From Terriglobia bacterium (GTDB taxonomy: Bacteria > Acidobacteriota > Terriglobia > Bryobacterales > Bryobacteraceae): DNA of 34,982 nt. Position numbers and translations under genes: made by a program. Below the pieces are notes generated by a model. That model was not told the DNA's origin, searched no databases, and was given only the letters and a program-made list of their open reading frames with translations. The stretch spans positions 1-34,982 of the forward strand of contig JAIQEX010000072.1 in the NCBI GenBank assembly GCA_020073615.1, written 5' to 3'. Below are positions 7,651 to 13,294 of this stretch, piece by piece (within the stretch, counting starts at the first letter, position 1; the number at the start of each line of letters is the position of its first letter).

Positions 7651-9345
7651 CTAGAACTCCTGGGTCACGCGCATCACCTCATCCACCGTGGTCACCCCTT
7701 CGCGGATCTTCTTCCATCCGTCCTCGCGCAGGTTGCGCATGCCGTTGCGGCGCGCCGCCTGGGTCAGCACACCGGCGTCCGCGTTGCCCATCACGAGCTG
7801 GCGGATTTCGTCGTTCAGCTCCATCATCTCGAAGATGCCCACGCGCGCCGTGTAGCCCCGGCCGTCGCACTCCGCGCAGCCCGCCCCGCGGAACGCCTGC
7901 AGGCTCTCGCCTTCGGGCGACAGCGCCCTCCCCGCCGGCTGCTTGCACTGCGCGCAAATCACGCGCACCAGCCTTTGCGCCAGCACGGCCACCAGCGACG
8001 AGGTAATCAGGTAGTTCTCCACCCCCATGTCGGTCAGGCGCGTGACCGCGCTGGGGGCGTCGTTGGTGTGCAGCGTCGAGAACACCAGGTGCCCGGTGAG
8101 CGCGGCGCGTATGGCGATATCGGCGGTCTCGCGGTCGCGGATTTCCCCCACCATGATCACGTCCGGATCCTGGCGCACGATGTGCCGTAGCCCCGCCGCG
8201 AAGGTCAGCCCGATCTGCGGATTGACGTGAATCTGGTTGATCCCGTCCATCTGATACTCCACCGGGTCCTCGATGGTGATGATCTTTTTGTCCGGCAGGT
8301 TGATGCACTTGAGCGCCGAATAGAGCGTGGTGGATTTGCCGCTGCCCGTGGGACCGGTCACCAGGAAGATGCCGTGCGGCAGGCTGGTGAAGTGCTCCAT
8401 GCGCGCCAACATATGGTTGTCGAACCCCAGCCGCCGCAAGTCGTAAAAATCCCCCGCCGAGCGGTCCAGCAGGCGCATGACCACGCTTTCCCCGTACAGC
8501 GTGGGCAGCGTGGAGACGCGCAGGTCCACGTCGCGCCCCAGGATCTTGATCTTGATGCGCCCGTCCTGCGGCAGGCGCCGCTCGGCGATGTTCAGCTTGG
8601 CCATCAGCTTCAGCCGGGAGATCACCGCCGCCTTCAGCTCGCGCGGCGGCGCCTCCTGGCTGAACAGCACGCCGTCCACGCGGAAACGGACGCGGAATTC
8701 CTTCTCGAACGGCTCGATGTGGATGTCGCTGGCGCGCTTCTCGAGCGCATCGGCGATCATGGCGTTCACCAGGCGGATGACCGGCGCCTCGCTCGCCATG
8801 TCGCGCAGGTGCTCCAGGTCGGCCGTGGCATGTTCGTCGTCGAGATCGAGCGCCTGCCGTTCGCTCTCGCCGTAATATTTGTCGATGGCGTCGAGGATCT
8901 CCTGCTCCGGCGCCAGTGCGGTCGCGACCGCCAGGCCGGAGTACGCCCGCACCGCCGCCACCGTCTCGAAATCGAGCGGGTCGGCCATGGCGACGGTCAG
9001 CACCGCATCCCGCACTTCGAGCGGAAACGCACGGCACTGCCGCAGGAAACGGTGCGAGAGCCCTTCGATTTCGGGCGCGGCCGGAGGCGCGTTGTCCACC
9101 GTCACCAGGGGAATGCCCAACTGGTCGGAAAGCGCGCCCAGCACGTCGCGCAGGGCAATGAGGCCCATGTCCACCAGGATCTTGCCCAGCTTGTCGCCGC
9201 GCTCCTTCTGCAATTCCAGCGCGCGCTCCAACTCCTCGGCTTCGATCTTGCCGCGCTCGATCAGGATTTCGCCCAGCCGCATGGTGCGCGGGCCGGGCGC
9301 GCCGGCATCGGCGGATTCGGGCGAGGAAGGCAGCGTGGCGGCCAC
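7651..9345 (-). CDS. gspE: Type II secretion ATPase GspE
   Basis: The 564-residue hexameric ATPase powers pseudopilus extension. It has an N-terminal MshEN/GspE-N domain (about 22-160, beginning MRLGEILIERGKI), Walker A GPTGSGKSTT (331-340), an Asp box (ITIEDPVEYQ, 357-366) and Walker B DPDVIMVGEIRD (393-404). A His box (GHLVFSTLHTNDA, 418-430) follows. The four-cysteine zinc site is C464-x2-C467 and C490-x2-C493. The GTG at 9345 directly abuts the preceding TAA (TAAGTG), with GGAAG 8 nt upstream. Internal ATG 9282 lacks a ribosome binding site. All catalytic elements are intact. Confidence 0.97.
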   Translation of the reverse strand: MAATLPSSPESADAGAPGPRTMRLGEILIERGKIEAEELERALELQKERGDKLGKILVDMGLIALRDVLGALSDQLGIPLVTVDNAPPAAPEIEGLSHRFLRQCRAFPLEVRDAVLTVAMADPLDFETVAAVRAYSGLAVATALAPEQEILDAIDKYYGESERQALDLDDEHATADLEHLRDMASEAPVIRLVNAMIADALEKRASDIHIEPFEKEFRVRFRVDGVLFSQEAPPRELKAAVISRLKLMAKLNIAERRLPQDGRIKIKILGRDVDLRVSTLPTLYGESVVMRLLDRSAGDFYDLRRLGFDNHMLARMEHFTSLPHGIFLVTGPTGSGKSTTLYSALKCINLPDKKIITIEDPVEYQMDGINQIHVNPQIGLTFAAGLRHIVRQDPDVIMVGEIRDRETADIAIRAALTGHLVFSTLHTNDAPSAVTRLTDMGVENYLITSSLVAVLAQRLVRVICAQCKQPAGRALSPEGESLQAFRGAGCAECDGRGYTARVGIFEMMELNDEIRQLVMGNADAGVLTQAARRNGMRNLREDGWKKIREGVTTVDEVMRVTQEF

Positions 9346-9900
9346 TTACTGTTCTTCCACTTGGATGTTGCCGGCCAGCGCCCCCTGGCGGTCGGCCTTC
9401 ATGAGAATCTGCCCCGGCAGCCCGGCGGTATCCTCCCACGGCAAATAGAAGATCCGCACCGCGACCACGATCTGGTCCGAAGCCGGCAGGTCTTTCAGCG
9501 CCGCGGCGGCGGAGCGCATCATTTCGAGCATCGCGTTTTTGAGGAGCGGCAGGTGCTCGATCTTGCGCTTGTGCGTGTCCGCCTTTTCGGCGGGGGTGAT
9601 CTGTTGATGAAATGGCGTGATCCTGGGGGTGCCGATCAGCTCGGCGTCGGTGGTGAAGATCGCGCCGTAACCGTTCAGGCACAGCCCGCGGGTGTTGCCC
9701 AGCAGCACCATGGGGTCGGCGCCGCCGGCGCTGGAGAGGCGGGCGTCGAAGCCCTTTTCCAGATCGCTCAGCGTCTGCCAGGAGACCCGCGCCGCCGTGG
9801 GAGTCCCCACCACCGTCGCGGCGGGCGCCGGCTTGCTGGCCGGCTTCATCTGGGCGAGCGCGGAAAGCCCCGTCAGCAGCAGAACAGCGGCGGATCTCAT
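9346..9900 (-). CDS. Secreted protein of unknown function between anti-sigma factor and gspE
   Basis: The 184-residue protein has a clear short signal peptide (MRSAAVLLLTGLSALAQ). The mature part is a single globular-looking domain with blocks RVSWQTLSDLEKGFDARLSS, NTRGLCLNGYGAIFTTDAEL and LPASDQIVVAVRIFYLPWED. I do not recognise a family. The ATG overlaps the anti-sigma stop as ATGA, and its TAA abuts the gspE GTG, so it is locked into translation between the regulator pair and the ATPase. It could be the periplasmic sensor for the sigma/anti-sigma pair or a secretion accessory. Both ideas are inference from position. Confidence 0.8.
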   Translation of the reverse strand: MRSAAVLLLTGLSALAQMKPASKPAPAATVVGTPTAARVSWQTLSDLEKGFDARLSSAGGADPMVLLGNTRGLCLNGYGAIFTTDAELIGTPRITPFHQQITPAEKADTHKRKIEHLPLLKNAMLEMMRSAAAALKDLPASDQIVVAVRIFYLPWEDTAGLPGQILMKADRQGALAGNIQVEEQ

Positions 9901-10508
9901 TGCGCTACCCCCTGCTCCAGTTGCGGCCGGAAGTAATTACCGGCGGACAGCGTCGCCACGCGCAGGCGCCGGTCCAGATGATCCGCGTCCGCCTCCGCCA
10001 CCAGTCTCATGCGGTGCTCCTCCTGGGCGCGCCCGGCCAGGCCTTTCACCAGTAGCGTGGTCTTCTTTTCCTGGCGGGTTTCGCTTTCGGCCACGGCCTT
10101 GGTTACCGCCGCCTGAATGCGCTGGTCTACTTCGGCGCTGGTGATTCCGGCGGTCACCACGGTCTGCTGCGGAACCGGTGCGGGAGCCGGCCGCGTCAGC
10201 GCGGATACCAGAATCGCAATCGAAAGCATGGCCGCCGAGGCGAAGCCCAGGCGCGCGGTGGAACCCCAGAACAAGGTCCACCACCGCCGCCACGGCGACG
10301 GTTCGAAAACTTTGTCGGAAACGAACGCGATGCGCTGCGGGATCTCTTCTTCCCCCAGCGACAGCAGGACGGACCCCGTCAGACGCAGGCGCTCCAGTTC
10401 CTCCCGGCAGGCCGGGCAATGGTCCACATGGGCTTCCACCGAGCGCTGCTGCGGGTCAGTCAGCTCCCGGAGGAAGTAATCCCTCAAATCGAATGGCGAG
10501 CAACTCAT
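9897..10508 (-). CDS. Zinc-finger transmembrane anti-sigma factor
   Basis: The 203-residue protein has an N-terminal zf-HC2 anti-sigma domain with the HxxxCxxC motif (H27, C31, C34 in VEAHVDHCPACREELERL). A membrane segment follows around residues 88-106 (LGFASAAMLSIAILVSALT), and the periplasmic C-terminal half is charged and helical. Such proteins hold their ECF sigma factor inactive at the membrane. The ATG at 10508 overlaps the sigma stop by 4 nt (ATGA), the classic sigma/anti-sigma arrangement. Longer readings into the sigma gene are frame shadows. Confidence 0.9.
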   Translation of the reverse strand: MSCSPFDLRDYFLRELTDPQQRSVEAHVDHCPACREELERLRLTGSVLLSLGEEEIPQRIAFVSDKVFEPSPWRRWWTLFWGSTARLGFASAAMLSIAILVSALTRPAPAPVPQQTVVTAGITSAEVDQRIQAAVTKAVAESETRQEKKTTLLVKGLAGRAQEEHRMRLVAEADADHLDRRLRVATLSAGNYFRPQLEQGVAQ

Positions 10509-11071
10509 GACACACCTCGGGTACCTACTGGAGCCAGTTCTCTCTTGAGCAGTTCGAGCGCGGTATACAAACGCGACTTGACCGTGGAAACCGGGCAGGA
10601 CAGGATCTCGGCCATCTCTTCGAACTTGAAGCCCTGGTAGATCTTGAGCACCACCGCCTCGCGCTGTTCCGGCGAAAGCCGCCCCAGCGCGCTCGCGACC
10701 GACAGGCTCAGCTCGACCGGAAAGACCGCGCTGCCGCCCACCGTAATGCCTGTCCCGGTGCTCTCCGGCGCCAGTTCGTCCACATCGGTTTCCGGCCTCC
10801 GCTTGCGAAACATGGAGTAGGCCTCGTTGTGCGCGATGCGGTAAATCCAGGGGCCGAACCGCCCCGGATCGTCGAGCTTGCGTAGGTTCTGATAGGTTTT
10901 CAAGAACACGTCCTGCGCCAGGTCCAGAGCGTCTTCGCGGTTGCCGGTAATCCGCAGCAGGTAATTGTAGACACGCTTCTCCCACCGGGATACGAGGAGG
11001 TTATAGCTCTCCACGTTACCCCGGGCAGCCTGCCGGATCAGGTCGGCATCTTCAACCGCCCGGAAGATCAA
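10505..11071 (-). CDS. ECF RNA polymerase sigma factor (RpoE type)
   Basis: The 188-residue ECF sigma factor has region 2 over about residues 18-92 (YLLRITGNREDALDLAQDVF, then FGPWIYRIAHNEAYSMFRKR). Region 4 covers about 128-178 (LSPEQREAVVLKIYQGFKFE, then CPVSTVKSRLYTALELLKRE, the -35 recognition helix-turn-helix). The linker contains an acidic, low-complexity segment. The start is TTG at 11071, supported by AGGAG 7 nt upstream. It is the first gene of the secretion operon, so it likely controls its own expression and that of the gsp genes. The promoter it recognises could not be identified. Confidence 0.93.
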   Translation of the reverse strand: MIFRAVEDADLIRQAARGNVESYNLLVSRWEKRVYNYLLRITGNREDALDLAQDVFLKTYQNLRKLDDPGRFGPWIYRIAHNEAYSMFRKRRPETDVDELAPESTGTGITVGGSAVFPVELSLSVASALGRLSPEQREAVVLKIYQGFKFEEMAEILSCPVSTVKSRLYTALELLKRELAPVGTRGVS

Positions 11072-11091
11072 TCTCTGGCTCCTGTGTTGTA

Positions 11092-11104
11092 GACGCAGTG
11101 CGTC
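11092..11104. promoter_or_regulatory. 13-nt perfect palindrome upstream of the sigma factor gene
   Basis: The sequence gacgca-g-tgcgtc is a perfect odd palindrome, 20 nt upstream of the sigma factor TTG and just before its Shine-Dalgarno. It could be an operator or sit in the transcript leader. No sigma-type promoter boxes were convincingly found around it. Confidence 0.35.
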
Positions 11105-11184
11105 CGCAAAAAGTCGGAAGGGCCCGGAGGAGGGCCTGCAACCAGTTTAGCGGGATTGGGGGAGCGGGGCGCCCCACTGCATCC

Positions 11185-11379
11185 TCAGCGATAGGCCTCT
11201 GAGCGGTGCTATACGGCGAGCACCTACTCAGCCGGTTCAACATCCTGAAGACGTTTGGCGTCCCCCTCGCCGGCTTGTGCGAAGCGCGCCAGCCCGTGCA
11301 GAATGTGCATTGCGGTTTGCCGATCCAAGGCGCGGACATCGGCTCTGGCCTGAGGCGTCCAGGCGATCTTCCCAGCCAT
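11185..11379 (-). pseudogene. RelE/ParE-type toxin remnant with internal deletion
   Basis: The ATG at 11379 overlaps the antitoxin stop (TAATG), the usual toxin-antitoxin junction. The N-terminal half reads like a RelE/ParE toxin (MAGKIAWTPQARADVRALD, then FAQAGEGDAKRLQDVEP) but hits TAG at 11226-11224. In the same frame the sequence resumes as VLAV, a second TAG at 11211-11209, then HRSEAYR and TGA. This is the typical end of this family (VLxVGHRxExYR). The central strands carrying the YRLRVGDYRV-type core are missing. I infer an in-frame loss of roughly 20-25 codons plus point decay. The toxin is surely inactive. Confidence 0.75.
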
Positions 11380-11708
11380 TACTGCCGGTCTTGGCCATTC
11401 TGTTCCGGCGGAGGCGGCGTGCGGCCCGTTTTGTCGAAATCATCCAGGGTGAGGCCCAAATCGGCCAGCACTGCCTCATGCGGAATGGGCTTGTTGTGCT
11501 TCAACCAATCGCGAGCCTCGGCAACCGCGCGTTGCTCGTCCTCGCTGATTTCTTCATCGTCCACAGGCGCATTAGCAAGGGCTCGGGACACCGGATCGAG
11601 CATGGTCTCCAGCACGCTCCGGACGGCGCTCAGTTGCTCGGCCGGCAGCCGGTCGAGATAGGCGTGGGCCCTCTGGCGTTCCTCGACTAGGTCAACGGCC
11701 ATATCCAT
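11379..11708 (-). CDS. Antitoxin-like protein paired with the broken RelE-type toxin
   Basis: The protein, about 109 residues, is acidic and helical (VDLVEERQRAHAYLDRLPAE, then LSAVRSVLETMLDPVSRALA and EISEDEQRAVAEARDWLKHN). It ends just where the toxin ATG begins. This is the size and charge of antitoxins that precede RelE-type toxins in acidobacteria, although I cannot name its family with certainty. ATG 11708 is preferred. TTG 11714 and ATG 11702 are alternatives, and none has a clear Shine-Dalgarno. The frame is intact, so an orphan antitoxin may persist after toxin decay. Confidence 0.65.
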   Translation of the reverse strand: MDMAVDLVEERQRAHAYLDRLPAEQLSAVRSVLETMLDPVSRALANAPVDDEEISEDEQRAVAEARDWLKHNKPIPHEAVLADLGLTLDDFDKTGRTPPPPEQNGQDRQ

Positions 11709-11772
11709 CGCCAAGATAGCACGTACGCTTCTCGACGGGGAATCACATCGCCAACTGCGCCCAGCAGGGCGC

Positions 11773-11778
11773 TATGAT
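11773..11778 (+). promoter_or_regulatory. Possible -10 box of the vapBC remnant
   Basis: TATGAT lies 8 nt before the vapB ATG, so a transcript from it would have almost no leader. No good -35 box lies 17 nt upstream. It sits in the 78-nt gap between the divergent antitoxin genes. Confidence 0.3.
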
Positions 11779-11786
11779 CGAGGGGT

Positions 11787-12059
11787 ATGACGGTCCGCAT
11801 CACGGAAGCCGAACTCGCCCGCGACATCCCTGCCGTGCTGGCCTAGGTCCAGGAGGGCGTGGAGGTTATTGTGGAGCAGGACCATCGTCCGGTGGCGGTG
11901 ATCCGGTCGGCGCAACGAAGCGGGCGGCTCATCTCGGAGATCGTCCGGCAAGCCAAGGAGCGTAACTCCACGGTCACGCTCGATCCGGACTTCGGGAGCG
12001 ATCTGGAAGCCATCATCGCGAGCCACGAGCAGCCATGGAATCCGCCATCCTGGGAGTAG
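11787..12059 (+). pseudogene. VapB/Phd-type antitoxin with a nonsense codon
   Basis: From ATG 11787 the frame reads MTVRITEAELARDIPAVLA, a TAG at 11844-11846, then VQEGVEVIVEQDHRPVAVIR and on to a natural end (HEQPWNPPSWE, TAG 12057-12059). Apart from that one codon the 90-codon frame looks intact: a Phd/YefM-type DNA-binding N-terminus and a toxin-binding tail. One base change (AAG to TAG) would explain it. A GTG at 11859 could restart translation of the C-terminal part, but without the DNA-binding strand. Confidence 0.8.
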
Positions 12060-12223
12060 TGCTCGACTCCAGCATCGTCATCACGGCCGAGCGGAGAAGG
12101 CTTCCCGTTCCCGCCAACGACCTGCTCATCGCGGCGGCGGCCCTTGAGCAGGACTACGCTGTCCTGACGGAGAACATCCGGCACTTCGAAAAGATCCCGG
12201 GCCTCCGGGTCGTAAAGCTGTAG
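12035..12223 (+). pseudogene. VapC PIN-domain toxin with a large internal deletion
   Basis: The 62-codon frame joins a PIN-domain N-terminus (MESAILGVVLDSSIVITAER) directly to a PIN C-terminus (ANDLLIAAAALEQDYAVLTE, then HFEKIPGLRVVKL). Full VapC proteins have about 130-140 residues, so about 70 codons have gone, in frame. The first and third conserved acidic residues (D11 and D29) remain, but the segment with the second one and the central helices is absent. Its ATG overlaps the vapB end by 25 nt, as in working vapBC operons. It is almost certainly inactive as a nuclease. Confidence 0.8.
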
Positions 12224-12239
12224 CCAGGCCGTGCTGCCT

Positions 12240-13178
12240 TCACTTTCCGTCCTTTCCTCCGCTCGCCCCGGCCGCGTCCCGCGCTTCCAGGTAGCCGAGC
12301 AGCGCGTTCACGTCCACATCGCCCAGGCGCAGGTTGGGCATGCGCACTTGCCGATACTGCGCGAAGAGCGCCGTGGCGATGGGATCCCCCTTGGCCAGCA
12401 TTTCGTTGGGCAGCGCGATCATGCCGGCCAGCCACTCCCGCTTGCGGACCCGGGTGACGCCCGCCAGATCCGGCCCCACGCCGTCGCCCTCGCCAATGCT
12501 ATGGCAGGCGGCGCAGCGGGTCCGGAACAGGTTGGCGCCCCGGTCGGCCGCGCTCGCCGGCAGTTCCGGCTTCTCGGCATAGCTTTGGCCGGGCACGCGG
12601 TTCTTCCAATCGCCCATCCAGTCGCCGATGATGGCCGCCAGGTAGTGCGGGTCGTCGGTGGAACTGTCGCGCATCCATTGGCCGGTGGCCTCGTTGCCGA
12701 TGGTGAAACTGGTGCTGTGGTCGGTCAGCTCGTTCTCGCCCGCGCGGGCGGCCTGCCCCAGCTTCTTGCGGATCGCCTCGATGTCCGCCTTCTTGCCGGT
12801 CAGGAACAGCCAGCCAGGCCCGGCGCGGTAGCTCTCCGCATAGGCCTTGAGCTCCGCCGGCGTGTCGCGCACCGGGTCGATGCTGATGGAGTAAAAGAAA
12901 ATGTCGCGCCCCATGCGATCGCCCAGGAGGCGATGCACCTGCGCCAGCCGAGCGGTTTCGAGCGGGCACGAATCGCCGCATTTGGTGTAGATGAAGTCGA
13001 TCACCACGCGCTTGCCCTTGAGCAGGTCGTCGTAGAAGCGGACCGTCTTGCCTTCCTGCGTGGTGAGCGGAACGTTGGGAAAATAGTTGGCCCCCCAGGT
13101 CGCGGCCCGAGCGAGGCCGGCGTACAGCAAGACCAGGGGGGCCGCCGCCGCGATCATCGCGGAAATGCTGCGTCGCAT
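12240..13178 (-). CDS. SCO1/SenC copper chaperone fused to a cytochrome c domain
   Basis: The 312-residue exported protein has a signal peptide (to about residue 25, ending GLARA). Its thioredoxin-fold SCO domain carries the copper-binding CxxxC (C67-GDS-C71 in YTKCGDSCPLE) and the distal His (H154 in LTDHSTSF). The C-terminal class I cytochrome c domain has C222-AA-C225-H226 and a probable axial Met280 (VRMPNL). SCO proteins deliver copper to, or reduce thiols of, CuA-type sites. Fusion to a heme domain suggests electron supply for that reduction. The ATG at 13178 has AGGAG 9 nt upstream. It follows the multicopper oxidase on the same strand. Confidence 0.93.
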   Translation of the reverse strand: MRRSISAMIAAAAPLVLLYAGLARAATWGANYFPNVPLTTQEGKTVRFYDDLLKGKRVVIDFIYTKCGDSCPLETARLAQVHRLLGDRMGRDIFFYSISIDPVRDTPAELKAYAESYRAGPGWLFLTGKKADIEAIRKKLGQAARAGENELTDHSTSFTIGNEATGQWMRDSSTDDPHYLAAIIGDWMGDWKNRVPGQSYAEKPELPASAADRGANLFRTRCAACHSIGEGDGVGPDLAGVTRVRKREWLAGMIALPNEMLAKGDPIATALFAQYRQVRMPNLRLGDVDVNALLGYLEARDAAGASGGKDGK

Positions 13179-13202
13179 GGTTACACGCTCCTGTCAACTG
13201 GT

Positions 13203-13290
13203 GTGGGGCAGGATGACCTCCTGCGCGGCGGTTGGCAACCGCCCCCGTGGCCGATTGACCATCGGCACGCAGCTTGACAAGCTGCCCCAC
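13203..13290. repeat. 88-nt four-hairpin (cloverleaf-like) repeat element
   Basis: An outer 9-nt stem (gtggggcag 13203-13211 with ctgccccac 13282-13290) encloses four short hairpins in a row. They are CAGGA/TCCTG (13209-13223), GGCGGTTG/CAACCGCC (13227-13243), GCCGAT/ATCGGC (13250-13266) and GCAGCTTG/CAAGCTGC (13269-13285). Their centres are variants of TTGACAA. Hairpins 1 and 4 share bases with the outer stem, so alternative folds compete. It fills most of the 116-nt gap between the multicopper oxidase stop and the SCO start. It looks like a dispersed structured repeat and could also act on the transcript. Confidence 0.8.
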
Positions 13291-13294
13291 GGTC

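Noticed and set aside
7679-9682. 667-codon minus-strand frame overlapping gspE in another register
   Set aside because: It is Arg/Ala/Gly/Pro-rich without motifs. The gspE frame carries all ATPase motifs.
11110-11150. Hairpin ggccc-ggagga-gggcc as a terminator near the sigma factor gene
   Set aside because: The stem is only 5-6 bp and the T-run on the minus strand is offset by several bases, so it is not a convincing intrinsic terminator.
11206-11690. Plus-strand frames over the RelE-type module
   Set aside because: They have no family resemblance, while the minus strand shows a TAATG antitoxin-toxin junction and recognisable toxin ends.
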